Assembly: GCA_900155495.1 (NCBI GenBank)
Contig: FTLJ01000123.1
Span: forward strand, 111,531-175,530
Origin: Porogramme epimiltina
Taxonomy: Eukaryota; Basidiomycota; Agaricomycetes; Polyporales; Polyporaceae
DNA: 64,000 bases
Direction: 5' to 3'
The translations under genes were made by a program, and so were the position numbers. Position 1 is the stretch's first letter; each line of letters starts with the position of its first letter. A model generated the notes under the pieces. The model was not told where the DNA came from and ran no database searches. It worked only from the letters and a program-made list of their open reading frames with translations. Of the stretch, positions 1 to 11,734 are shown in pieces.

Positions 1-51
1 TAGGTACCTCCGCATCCACGTGCGCATCCGCTGATATTTTACGTCTTCCAG

Positions 52-1644
52 TGAGCTTCATTGGCACAAGACGGCGGAGGTGAGCACCGAGGTCGTCCCA
101 TCACGAGGCTCATCTGACCTGTCTTATACTTCAGTGGTCCTACGTCCTCAAGGTTTGTCTCATACCCGTAGAGGAAAGACGATTGCAGGACTCACGTTCG
201 TTCCCAGGGATCGGTCCAGGTGACGGCCATTAACAGCGACGGACAGAACTACCTCGGCACTGCGGTACGCGATTTCCCATTACCGTGTCGCTTTCTCGCG
301 TGCCGCTCACATACCTCGCACGATAGAATGCGGGTGATCTCTGGTATTTCCCTCCTGGTGTCCCTCACTCGCTGCAGGCGACGGACGACGACCCCGACGG
401 CACTGAGTTCCTCCTGGTAAGCCTATCCTCAACGTTGCCCTTCTTTCGGCTCAACGGTGTCCCGATAGGTCTTCAACGACGGCGCTTTCAGCGAAGACGC
501 GACGTTCCTGGTGCGAAGTCTTCCGTCGTCTATTTTCACCTCAGGACACGCGGGCTGACGTCAATCACGCTCCTCCCTCCCCGCGCTTCCTTCCCTTCCG
601 CCGCGCATTGACACCGCTTCTGCCGCCTGTGCCGCCAGCTCACCGAGTGGCTCGCACACGTGCCGAAGGAAGTGCGAAGAACTTCAAGACGAATATGACC
701 GCTTTCGACCACATCCCGGCCGAGCAGCTCTACATCTTCCCGAGCGGTACGCCGGATCTCCCGTGCCTAAGTTTGTACCCGCAAGGATAGGAGCTCACAA
801 CCGCTAACAGCGGCGCCTCCGTCTGACGCTAAGGCTCCCTCTGACCCTCAAGGCGAGGTCCCCAACCCGTTCGTGTTCCCGCTCTCGCAGGTCAAGGCGA
901 CAAGTCTCGACGGCGGCTCGGTCAAGGTCGTGGACTCGACCACCTTCACCGTCTCCACCGCTATCGCGGTTGCGGAGGTCACCGTCGAGCCGGGCGCGAT
1001 GCGCGAGCTTCACGTGAGCCTGTCTTCCCTTCTCGCGTCCACATTCTCAGCCCGCTGATCCTCCACCGGCCGCGCGCAGTGGCACCCGACCCAGGACGAG
1101 TGGACGTACTACCTGTGCGTGTCCGCCCGAGCGAGACCGTCTCCTTCCCTTCCGACTTCTAGCCGCTGACTAGGTTTCTCGACGCAGCGAGGGGCAGGGT
1201 CGGGTGACCCTCTTCGCGTCCGAGGGCAACGCGCGCACGTTCAACTACATGGTGCGTCGAGTCCCTCGGAAGCCCGTCCTGCTGCTTTGGTGCGCGCTGC
1301 TCACACGCTCCCCTCGCACGCAGCCCGGCGACGTCGGCTTCGTGCCCGCCTCCTTCGGCCACTATGTCGAGAACACGGGGAACTCGACCCTCCGCTTCCT
1401 CGAAATCTTCAACACCGACCGGTTCCAGGATATCTCCCTCCAGCAGGTCAGACCACCCCTCGCCCTTTCATGTCCGCGGACCCACTCACCGACAACAATG
1501 CTGACGATGCGCACGTGTTCGCTGCAGTGGCTCGCGCTCACCCCGCCGGCCCTCGTCCAGGCCCACCTCCAGCTTGACGACGAGACGATCGCCCACCTCA
1601 GCAAGACGAAGCTGACCGTCGTCGGTCCGGCCACTTCCTCCTAA
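52..1644 (+). CDS. Bicupin ox­alate decarboxylase, 5' end outside window, with a frameshift
   Basis: Converts oxalate to formate and CO2; fungal members are secreted or wall-associated Mn bicupins. Eleven exons are visible: 52-79, 135-152, 208-264, 327-416, 469-510, 639-746, 811-1013, 1080-1114, 1188-1251, 1324-1446 and 1528-1644; bases 1-51 look like the end of an intron. The first cupin shows the metal site ELHWHKTAEW split by an intron, then GVPHSL. The second shows ELH/WHPTQDEW and FGHYVENTG. The C-terminus, with ALTPP followed by a short helix, is typical. Near 672-682 the frame breaks: LTEWLAHVPKE reads in one frame and AKNFKTNMTAF in the next, as if four bases were lost from the usual KEVLAKNF stretch. 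No plausible intron repairs it, so this copy is either a pseudogene or carries a sequence error. The family call is firm. Confidence 0.88.
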
Positions 1645-4600
1645 ACCTCGGTAAGATAAGGGACTTCTCCCGCGGACCCGGCTGCTAGGACCGAAACATG
1701 TCTGTTACCGAAGTGGCGATTTACGAGTACTTGTCTCCTTTTTCTCTATGCCCCGACAACCTCGAAAATTGTACATAACCCATTTTTGTCCTCCCTCCTG
1801 CCCTGTTTCGCGTGATAGCAGATTACGAGCTTGCTTTGTACTACTATGTATGACCGGATTCGACGCTCGAAATGAATTGTTGTATGTTTTCGAACCCCCA
1901 CTGTGCGCCCCAAAGGTAGTGGTGGGTACGACTATCCAGGGTGAAAATCGTGCATCACCAGTGATCCGGTTGATTAAATGGGTGTGTTGAAAAAGTTGTT
2001 GAAATTAGGCGCGAGGAACTTTCACCAACGAAGTTAGGCCAAATGCCCCTTTGCGCGCTTACAGAGACTTACAAGGCCTGGGACAGCGCTGACGAGAGCG
2101 CGCAAGTCTTCACGTGCCTGCCCTAAACTCCCAAGTCCTCGACGACAGCCCGTTGCGACGCATTGCTGGGTGGCATCTCTCAGTCAACTCCACCCTCTCG
2201 TTCTCTTCTGTCTCTGTACTCACACCTGCTTATACTCTCTTCATGCATCTTCTGGACCACGTCAGGACCGAACCTCCCATCGCTCACAGTACTACTCAGC
2301 TAGCAAGTCGTGGCATGAAAGCTCGGCGCCTGAGGCGTGGAGGTGTTCTATGACTGTCTGGTACGCCCTCTGACCCAATCTTAAACCTACGTCTACCATA
2401 GCTCAGGGTCTCGTGGCGACAGTATGTAGCCCGACCTCCACAGAGGTACGGAAGCACAGAGACCATGACCTCAGCTTGGCATGGACAGGCATGCGCTCAA
2501 GCTCTACGTCATCTGTACACAGGCGAAGGGATATCTAGGTGAGTTTTCGTGTTCGTGCACATAACGCACATTTCGCCTGTCCTACAAGTCCTTAGCTTCC
2601 TTCCCCAAGTCTCGGTCGGCCTCCTGTGCAATGGAACAAGGTGCAAGATGGCACTCGTCGCTACCACACCCCTCATCATCTTTGCTATGATGCTCGCTAC
2701 CGCGGCACATGGCACGCACAGTAATGCATGAAGGTTCTTCTGGCTCCTGCCGCAATTACGTGAGTGGTCAGTATGCTATTGGCTTCAATGGGCGTGTACG
2801 TATCTTCAACGCTAACTACGCTCCGTCCCGGCCGTGCAGTAGCGCCAGTGTTTTCTTTATGTGAGTCTCTCCAATTGTGCGAAACAGCCTTACGAGCCAT
2901 GGTGGGATGTGAACGTGTCGAGAGGGAGAGGAGGGGTGTGCATGAGCATCATGGTTGTACTTGTAGGGATTCAGTATGTGTGCTGTCTCGTTCACTGTGC
3001 TTCTCGAGCTCACATTTACTGCAGGATTGTTGCGTCCTGGGACATGGTATTGCTTGGAGAGGGTGCTAGGGGCGAAGTGATGCAGCAACGGTATTATGGT
3101 TCGGTCGTATAGCAGTAGCATCTGAGCTGTACGCATAGTAGCAATACAAATGAGTAGTTTTACCCCCGTAACACGTGTGTACTACTATGTGGGAATTATC
3201 AACCAGAAGCAAGGAAAATCACCCATTCATGGGCGCTGACGCAAGGTGTTGAAACAGGACAAATAAAGGCTGAAAAGGTCTCTCTGGTTCACCACGTAAG
3301 GTGGGGAAACTCAACTAGCGCCTCGGTCTCCGTTGTGGTGGTAACAGATCCCAATCATAGTACATCTTCCTATTTCTAGCATGGTGAATGATGTAGTACT
3401 TTTCGCCATGTATCAGTTTCGCAGAGCCCTTTTCAATGCCTACGCAGTGTCCCACAACGATACATGCCTCGTTTAAGATCTTCGGCGTTCCTGAGCACAA
3501 CATCCCAAGCAATCGGTTACGTTGGCCGTTTATCGGAGCATAATTTGTAGTCACTCTACTTCGGTGCTCTATTGAGCGATGTATATTTAGACAGGCATTC
3601 TGAATACACAATATTGTGGTATTTTCGGAACGAAGGGCGTAGTCTCTTCAACACGCATAAGTACCAAGAGCGATCCTCCATGTCATCATGATCGCTACAG
3701 CTACGCGAGCCCTCGATGCCGACCCGTCGGGGGTATCAATCACATCCGCTAGCCGTTGTGGAGCCCTGCTGAGCAAGCCTGGCGCGGTAAACGTTCAGCC
3801 GTTTCTCGAGGAGGCCGAGAGGGATGACGTCGTCGCAAGAAACAGAGGGAGGCACGATTGATTGCCACCAATCTTGATCGTCCAGAGATCGGTGGGGTAG
3901 AGATCGAGGGGCGGTGCACGGTGCGTGATGCGCAAGGGGGGGTGGCACGCGCGACCGCGTGCATTCAACGCGCTCGTTCACCCGGCCGGGGCGTCTTGAA
4001 CCCAGAACGCCAGAACGCGGGGGTGCGTAAACCTTCTGCACATGCTTGAGTTTAACTTCAGCGATCCGGGAGGGGCGAGATCTCATTCGAGGGACCGAAG
4101 AGGACCCTGCGGGTCCGACAGCCGCCTTTGGGGCGAGGTCGTCGACTTCCTAGACCGATCGCGGGAGAATGAGCGAACGCCGGGGGGTGACTAGCTGGAT
4201 GGGCTCTATGTTTATCTCTGGAAGGACTTCCGGGCCCCGCCAAGCGGCTGCGTGGCAGCGGCTATATCCTTCACGGAGTATTATAGCTAGGAAACCGACG
4301 TAGTAGGACCCGGCTGCTTTGTAGACTGGCGAGCTTCGAAGATGGCGAGGTCCAGGAAGTCGAGCACCCTATGGCGGCCGCAGGAGAAGTTAAAGGCCGG
4401 CGGGCGAAGCCACAGGAGTGACGACGGGGGGTGGGGATCGATCGGGCCCCTAAGCTTTAAGGCCGACCAAGGACCAAGATAGGCCGGGGTCATCTGGTGT
4501 TATCGTCGCAAAGTTAGCTTATAGCACACGCAGACTAAAAGTCAGAGATAACCAACCGTTCCTGGCCTCCGTGAGTCTATCGCAGTGATATACGCCAATA

Positions 4601-5745
4601 TTAGAAAAACGGCCAGCGTCTTGTTTAGTCCTGAGGAGCAACTAGCGTAATCAGTAAGTGCCGCGCTACTTGCCGTGCCGTGTTGAGATTCTCTTCTGGA
4701 AGCGATGCCACCAATTGTGGGCGAAGGGGCGCGGAAAAACCGGATTATCATAGTTGGGTCACCGCACGCTTTGCCACGAGGCTGTAGGCAAGCTCGTCAG
4801 CGTCCGAAGAGTCACGGTGGGCGCGGGCGACTATGATGAGAGCTAGGGGCTTCATACGATTACTTGCTAAACTCTGAGGCGAGATAGTGGTCGTCACAGT
4901 GCGGCGTTCCGTATTCAATACGACATTACGCAGGCAATGACAGGGTGACACGAACTGTCCGTCATTATTGTGGCGAGCCAATGCGATTCCGAGGCCCCAG
5001 CCAATACAATGCCGAGGGTCGTAAATTGTAATGGAATCAGGGGAACTATATTCGTCGAGCGTACCTCCGTGTTGTAGTCGAATTGAATGCAAGTGTTGGT
5101 TGCCGTTAAGCGGCGTCGCGGGGAAGGCTGGCTTGAGGTTCAATCTGTCGTGGGTGCACGTGTTCAGGTTGGGAACGGACGAATCAGGAGTCGTTGGCTG
5201 TGGTTGGTGGGAACGGAAAAGAGCGAGGGTCAGATGACGTAGTGACCAAGGCGTGTGGGCAACGAGGACGAGATTGCAGGGTCATGCCGGCACACCACTC
5301 CAGTATCTTCAACCAAACCTCGTTAGTCACTAGCAGCAGTGAGGCCCCAACTGCGAGTGCCATGCGCAGAGTGTCCTACAATGGAGCCCTGGGGCGTTGA
5401 ATAACGCGATGCGATGGGCCTGGCAGGGGCGATCGGGTACCTAGATATCGCGTGGAGGCCCCACGAAGGCGGGAGAAAACACTGAACGGAATCAGGAGGG
5501 CCGCAGCGTGCCCGTGTCGCCTTCGCCGCGCGGGCAGCGGATGACGTGAGTGAGGTCATATCGGCCTAGTATCCTTTTAAAGATGCCCGCCATTTACCTC
5601 CTGAGCTCTCCTGTCCCACGCCTACCCGAAATCAGCTCTTCCCTCCGACGACGGCGACCCAGGCGAAGGGTTTCTCTTCGACCACGACCATCTTCTCCAG
5701 CCTCACCTTGCAAGTGGTTGCTGCCGCGTCCAGTGAGCTGATCAG
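1645..5745. other. Gene-poor interval, 4.1 kb
   Basis: No confident gene. At about 2282-2730 on the + strand, stretches with good splice signals can be chained: one ending in ACTGTCTG before GTACGC, one from 2407 to about 2537 before GTGAGT, and one from about 2596 ending at a stop near 2730. An intron at about 2795-2839 has GTACGT, a CTAAC branch site and CAG. The predicted peptides match nothing I recognise, so this could be an orphan gene, a decayed gene or chance. From 3.3 to 5.5 kb there are only short open frames on both strands. No repeat or transposon motif was seen. Confidence 0.3.
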
Positions 5746-6602
5746 ATGCCCTCAGTGCCCGCCGCGCCCGTCTCAGTTTTCGTCGATCCGCTCGCCGGTC
5801 TCCCCGTCTCCGCCTGTCCAGATCTCCTTTCTCCGTACGAACGCGTCGCAGGCCCGACCCCGGACCCAGACATGGACGATGTCGTGCTAGTCCCCACAGA
5901 AGACGGCGCCGTCTCGCAGGTTAGCAGAGCTCCCCGCGCGCTCCCCGTCAGACATTTACCTATCACCTTAAGCCGTTTCCTGAGCAGAGTCCTCCCCAGT
6001 CTTCGCTCAAGCCGCGCATTGAGCTAGGCTCCCTCACTCTCCATTCTCCATCGTCAATCGTTGGCACCCCCTTCGACCTCTCTCCGCGCTTCGAGTACCC
6101 CTTTCCCGTGGCCCCCGCTCAACCAGCACTGGACACCGTCCACGCCGTCCCGTCGTTCCCCGCCATCACTTCCCCCCTATCAGCCTTTCCGATCGTCATG
6201 CCCCCTCTCTCCGTCCAACTTCCGCTTCCCCTCTCGACCCCCAGCACACCATCTTCCAAATCCAGGATCGAGAACCGGAGCCTCTCCCCAACGCACCCGA
6301 AACTCCACGCTCGAGAACCGCCGGTCCCACCTGGCCTCGTCAAGAAACGTCAGATGACGCTCATCGCGGCCACTGAATCCGCGCTGGCTGCGCAGGACGC
6401 GGCACATACGCGCGTGCGGGGCGCCAGCCTTAGCATCGTTACAGGCCTGATCGAAGGGCGTGGAGGTGAGGGAAGCAAGGATCCGAAGGCGAGCGCGAGA
6501 TGGAAGCGGAACAGTGTGGTTGGCATCGAGGGTGTTCGGACCCCCAGCGGCGCCGGCGAGCACCTCGCCAAAGCGAAATCGAATCTTTCCCTCAAGCAAT
6601 AG
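5746..6602 (+). CDS. Hypothetical Pro/Ser-rich protein
   Basis: Two exons, 5746-5919 and 5973-6602, give 267 residues. The start is the first ATG in frame after a stop at 5734-5736. The intron begins GTTAGC and ends TTAAG. The N-terminal half is rich in Pro, Ser and Val. A run of Pro/Leu/Ser follows, then a more helical basic part (LVKKRQMTLIAATESALAAQDA) and a polar C-terminus. There is no signal peptide or membrane helix. I do not recognise the family. Support comes from the open frame kept across the splice junction and from coding-like codon use, which ends at the stop; downstream DNA turns into pyrimidine-rich non-coding sequence. Confidence 0.6.
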
Positions 6603-8234
6603 ACACGGCCGCTATCCTGTGTCCGTATGACCAGGACAGTCCACTCGAGGAAGGGCTAGGCCCTTGCTCTCCCGCTCCCTTTCGGTTTTCATCCACCGAT
6701 GTCGACCTCATCCCCTCCTTCCCATATGACCCGGTGGCTCGCCTTCAGAGCGGGCCATATACACGCTGCGCCTGCTCAGGCGTCTGTCTACCTGGCGTTA
6801 CCCGACCTGGAGTGCCAAAATGCAAAGCTCCCCGTTCAAACCATCGTCCCGACACGTCTCCGCTTATAGTGACCATAACGGTCCGTACACACACGAAGAA
6901 TGGGCCGGTCGCACGCGATTCAACAGTTTTCACAATGCACATTTTTATCCCCTTTCGTACCCCGTTTCTTCACGCCTGGTCGTTTCGGTCTCTCGTATAT
7001 AGGTCGTCTTTCCGATCCGTGTTGTATCTCAATACGCCACTCTTTCCCCGTCTCTCATTCCCCACCAGAATCGCACGCGGAGCATCGTGTACTTATGGTC
7101 TCTTGGTTACGCCCCATCCCTTCCACGTTCTTCCTCCCCATGTGTATTTGTCCATTCCCTCCCCGCCCTCACATACCCTCGTACAACCCGTTCACCGTTG
7201 CCGTCTCTACCCGCACATGTTGTTCGCCGTGTCCGATTATTGCTATGTCACCTCACATTCGCTTTCGACGCTCTCTGTTCTCCGCACACGTCCCTTCCTG
7301 TATTATTTCATATCTCACTCACATCACTATCTCTACCACGATCGTCTGTAGCTTCCGCACTCGGCGGCGCATAGCGTCACATACACACTTTACTCTCACT
7401 CAGATACTGGAGAGTAAGGAAACGCCTACATTCCCTTTCATGCCGGTACGATAGCACTGCTGGCCAACAGATATACCGCTCGCCCCTTTGCCCCTACCAC
7501 TGTGGCTTTTGTGTTATCGACCCCCGGCCGCTGAGATGAAGTGGTGGATAAAGTCAACTTCAAGCACTAGTGTCAGCCGCGGGGGGGGGGGTTCGGGGAC
7601 ACGATTGAGGCGAGGGTCCTACAACTTGCTGAGTCAAACATGATCCTGGCTCGAAGAAGGGTTGGGAGGCTGGCAGGGGTTTTGAGATCGCAGTGTGAAT
7701 CGCAACATTTGCGAGCAGCATCAGGTGGTGCAGTTGTCCAGGGGCCTACCATTCTCATCTGGATTCCGTGTGCCAGTCTACGTCGCATTCGTTTCTCAAA
7801 TGCGCGTGCGATGTGCTCTCGATCGGCTAGCATGCCGAAGTCAGTACCCTGCAACGACATAGTTCATCGTCTGAGAACATACAGTATCACACCGCAAATG
7901 ACATCCAAGAACCCATGTATCAAAGTAATCTATTGCCCCGGGGGTACTTCAGCGAAACCTTGTAAACGTCGTATGCTCCCGAGCCTTGAGCAGAGCTATT
8001 GATCACACAGGTCAAACGCCAATCACACGCACTATGGAAGTAGGAATGATAAATATCAATAAAGTAGATAGCATGAACGCGTCCTGTGAGCACAAGCCTG
8101 CACGGGGATATTAAACGCTACTAAGGCGATGAGGGTACCGAGTATCCTATGTGCGGATCATCTACCCAGTGCTGACGTCACCTGAGGGCGACGAGACATG
8201 GTACAGCCAGGCCGAAGGACGACATTGGACGTCA
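6603..8234. other. Intergenic, C/T-rich then mixed; poly-G run
   Basis: The stretch 6603-7450 is strongly C/T-rich on the + strand and holds a long but low-complexity open frame that I reject. A run of 11 G lies at 7581-7591. A minus-strand open frame at 7573-7860 (about 95 codons) has no recognisable motif. The end nearest 8234 is the 3' flank of the HNH gene. Confidence 0.4.
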
Positions 8235-9544
8235 CTATAGGCTGGTGTTCTTCAGCCACTCACAGACCTTCTCCTCAGCCTCCCTTCGGGTGGCCATCTC
8301 CTGCTGCATCCGTGCTTCCTCCCAGCGTGCGTGAAGTTGTTGAGGAGGCACAGCCATGAATGGAACCAGGAACAGTAGGTCCAGAGAATCTACCTCCTCG
8401 CGATCCTCGTGCGCAGTTCTGGCGGTATAATAGGCCCTCCGATAGTTTGTCATGCGACGCTGCCTTTCAGACGGTGTCTCAGGGGCTAAGCCGAAGGAGA
8501 GCCGGTGCTGCCAGGTTTTCCTTATCGAAGCGACGTGCTGTTTTTCGCCGTATACGTTCAACACGAGAGATGCATACACTGCATCAAACAGCACAGCAGG
8601 CGGCCAATCTTTCTTTGCGAAGCAGGCTGGGCTGCCGGACTTGATGACAACGCCGCCAGGTGTGACGCCGATGAAAGGGGCGCCGCGAAAGACGTGGATC
8701 GTACACCGTGTCGGCGCGGGATCGTGTCCTTCGGCGTGTGGTATGTCTGAGGGAACTGGGATACCTGACGTGTCCATGGCAAAATTCGGAGTCTGGCAAA
8801 CACGTCAGCCAACCATAAGGATTAGGCCAGACCAACCATACGCACGACTAAAAACGCCGCTCTCCTTCCCATAGCGGCGTGAAGCTTCCTTTGAACGAAG
8901 AGACCATTCCTGACATGATTGATGTCGTGCATGACTCCTTCTTGGGCTCTAACGCTGCACTGGCGTTGAGTCAACAGCTTGATATACTACTCGGAACGTA
9001 TAAGTTGTGAGCACTCTCGACGTGGGAGATTCTAAACCTCATCGCCCATCCTAAAGGGGATAACGTGTGCTGCTTCACATTCACAGGGATCTCCAGTTAG
9101 AACACAGTGCTCCTGGTCGCGCTCCGCAAGACTCCGTCCAAATTCTGGGTCTTGGAGACTTGAATGAGTGACGCTGATACGCTCATTGTCGATATGTGTG
9201 TCGATGGGGAGCATTTGAGATTTCTCCTCGTTGGAGGTGTGATAATAGAGGTCGAGGGATTGGTCAGGAAGCTCGCCTTCCCAATTAGAGTTCCACGACG
9301 GGAGGGACGTAGGATTGACACGGTCCGACGAGAGGTCTCCGCGGGCGCTGATGATAATGCCAGCTACGAAGCGAATCCATTTGTACGGTCTGAGCGAGAA
9401 TTGTAGCCTATTGAGTTCGAGTACAGGGAAGGTGAGGAGATAAGTCCATGTCCAGTTCTCAGGATCGAGGCAGAGAGGCTCAGAGACTGTAGTGGGGACT
9501 GTCACGGGGAGGTGGACGTGGACTCTGATGTAGTGAGAGGTCAT
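8235..9544 (-). CDS. Fungal HNH nuclease-domain protein
   Basis: Three exons on the minus strand (9038-9544, 8846-8986, 8235-8792) give 401 residues; introns are 51 and 53 nt. I start at the ATG at 9544 (MTSHYIRVHVHLP), as this agaricomycete family usually begins this way, rather than further upstream in the same frame. The N-terminal half is a family-specific region with no known function. The HNH motif follows: RDQEHCVLTGDP, then EAAHVIPF (His160), INHVRNGL (Asn196) and KLH (His205). The tail ends in a charged helix. HNH domains cut DNA with one divalent metal. These fungal proteins occur in large, fast-diverging families whose cellular role is not known to me. The domain assignment is secure; activity is inference. 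Confidence 0.85.
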
Positions 9545-10637
9545 GAATGAGAGGAGCAGAATGCGGGGCAAGATAGATGAAGGCAGGACGCAAGGAGGGA
9601 TAGGGGTACAGTAAAGTGTCGACACGTGACTCGTTTCTCTCGCGGCTCGCCTCAGGCCTCTCTCCACCACTACTCGACGTGACCGTACACCGTAGCCTTC
9701 TTGCCTTCTCTTCTGACGCTGTGGTTGACCCAGCCTACCAAATGCATTACGGACGGCGATAAGGGGCGATCGTCTTGGCTACTTTTGCCTTGGCAGTACC
9801 TTGCTTTGTCCCTCCATCGCTCTTCATCAAGCAAAAACTATCAGGAGCAGGGTCACTATCGCCAGCGTCATGGGCTCCTGGAACTTCCTCCTTCGCCGCC
9901 CCGCCTCATCGACCTGATTCTCAGAGACAAAGTTCGATGCCAAGAGCCTGGGAACCCATGGCCGGGGCTGGATAGATAAAGGTGTGGAACCCCCGTTTTG
10001 GACAAAATCGCCTGTGCAGTGCACATTAATTCGTAACCGTTCTAGTTCTAGTAGCCGAACAATGTCCCGCAGAGTCTTTTCCTGCGAAAACCCGCATGGT
10101 CTTCGACATCAGCCTTCCCATGATCATGACTTGTTTCTGAGAACTCCGTACCTCGAGTCGTAGAAGAAGAACGGCTCGAAGCCTGTCCGGACCTGACGAT
10201 CGAGAACGCGGCGCGAGAAGGTATGTCCAAGTAGATCTATTGAACTCAAAGTCCTCTTGTGAACGCTGTCTGATGTACTCACAGTGAAGTTTGCTTCGGG
10301 CCCTTGCTCAGCCCGCGGGCATCGAGGCACCGTTCCGACATACACGGACAGCTTTTACAGAGAAGCGTGATGAACCCGTGACATGAGAATACAATTGCAA
10401 GTCGCGGTGCACGCCCAACGTAGTCGTCGGTGATCCCGGTCAGCGGGCACCCGTCGGTGTGTACGGGGCGACTTATGTGCGATGAGGCGTGAGTATCCAT
10501 CTAGAGCGACCTGGATGTCGGCCCGTACATCCCTATTTTCCGTGTTTTCATGAGCGGAGTCTCCAGGCAAGTGATTTGAGGCTCCTCCTTCAGAACTTGC
10601 CGCTCACCCATCCCCGTAATAGCTCTTGGTCCAAGCG
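9545..10637. other. Intergenic between divergent genes
   Basis: About 1.1 kb between the start of the HNH gene (-) and the UstYa-like gene (+), so it should hold both promoters. Open frames of 60-75 codons on the minus strand at 10048-10570 carry possible splice sites but no known motif. No clear TATA box. Confidence 0.4.
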
Positions 10638-11319
10638 ATGAAGCCCTCGCACCATGGGTGCCGCGCTCCATGGCACTATTCTCTCTACCCTCTTTTCATC
10701 ACCACGGTCGTCAATGTCTTCTTCATAGTTTTCCTAATCCACGCTGCAGAGAAGCTCTTACCCGTCGAGCCCACATACAGTGAGCCGCTATTGTTTTTTT
10801 TTCTTTTCAATCTCTTCTCAACTTCATTCTCCAGGCTACCTCGAAGACGACTTTCCTTCACAGCTCCCTCTCAAGCTCCCCACTGTCGGAATGGTGCTCG
10901 AGAACGGCTATCCCTACTTTAGCCTCCACGCCGAGCGCGAGTGGGCGTCGCAATTCTACCCGCCCACGGAGGGCTTCGTCGACCTCGGCCCAAACAACCG
11001 CACCTTCGTCGTCTCCATGATCCACCAGATGCACTGTCTCGAGGCCTTCCGCGTGGGCTTCATCAAGAACGGTACCGCAGCCGCGCACCATGTCGAGCAC
11101 TGTCTGCGTTACATGCGCCAGACCGTGCTCTGCAATGCGGACCTGACGCTGGAGCCGGCCCATCCAGTCGTCAGGGAGGGGAAGTGGACACACGGGGCGA
11201 GTGGAGTGGGCAGTGTGCATAGGTGCAGGGACTGGACGGCGCTGAGACGATACGTGGAGGCGCACCCGGCGCATGAGGTTCTAGGACCCGAAGTTGACAA
11301 TACCCCTTCGTCACGATAA
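10638..11319 (+). CDS. UstYa-like (DUF3328) oxidase
   Basis: Two exons, 10638-10779 and 10835-11319, give 208 residues; the splice creates TYSYLEDDFP, the expected family junction. A single membrane helix (about residues 18-40, LFITTVVNVFFIVFLI) near the N-terminus is followed by a lumenal domain with both diagnostic motifs: HQMHC at 111-115 and HVEHC at 133-137. UstYa/UstYb proteins catalyse oxidative cyclisation of fungal ribosomal peptides (ustiloxin, cyclochlorotine and relatives); other members halogenate or hydroxylate. In basidiomycetes many lie outside known clusters. I found no precursor peptide, peptidase or methyltransferase nearby, so the substrate is unknown. The first in-frame ATG was used; a TTG lies 12 nt upstream. 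Confidence 0.86.
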
Positions 11320-11734
11320 GCTACCTATGTTGTTGTATCATTTACACCCTTCTCACTTGGGCATGCCCGTCCTCTTATCACACACATGCCTTGCCGGATA
11401 CAATTCAATGCACAATCTCCACACCGCGTTCATGCCGAATGAAAGTGGGCGTAAGCATATAGGAAGGCAACGTTGATCCGCCACAGCGCAACTTTTTCGC
11501 CTTGGCGTGTGGCCATTTCGTTCCGGCAGCAGCCAAGGCCCACGGAGAGATGTGCAGCATCAACATATCATTGATTCCAGGACCGAACGGAGTACATTAC
11601 TACATAACTTTAAAAGACACCCATGATATCGGGGAAGAAACCAGCCCCAGACCGACGTCATTAAAACCGATTCGTTACACCATTCCGCCGCCTAAGATCC
11701 CCAAAAGCGCTCGAAACGCCCAAGGCGAAGGGGC
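11320..11734. other. Intergenic between convergent genes
   Basis: About 0.4 kb between the 3' ends of the UstYa-like gene (+) and the seven-helix protein (-). Only short open frames; expected to hold both 3' UTRs. Confidence 0.5.

Noticed and set aside
1880..1900. TTCGAA-containing stretch resembling a tRNA T-loop
   Set aside because: No cloverleaf can be drawn around it on either strand; no other tRNA-like sequence was found.
6500..7351. 283-codon open frame on the + strand
   Set aside because: It starts inside the real gene in another frame and runs through C/T-rich low-complexity DNA; no motif and no coding-like codon use.
7573..7860. 95-codon minus-strand frame near the HNH gene
   Set aside because: No recognisable motif, and the poly-G run lies inside its end; support is too weak for a gene call.
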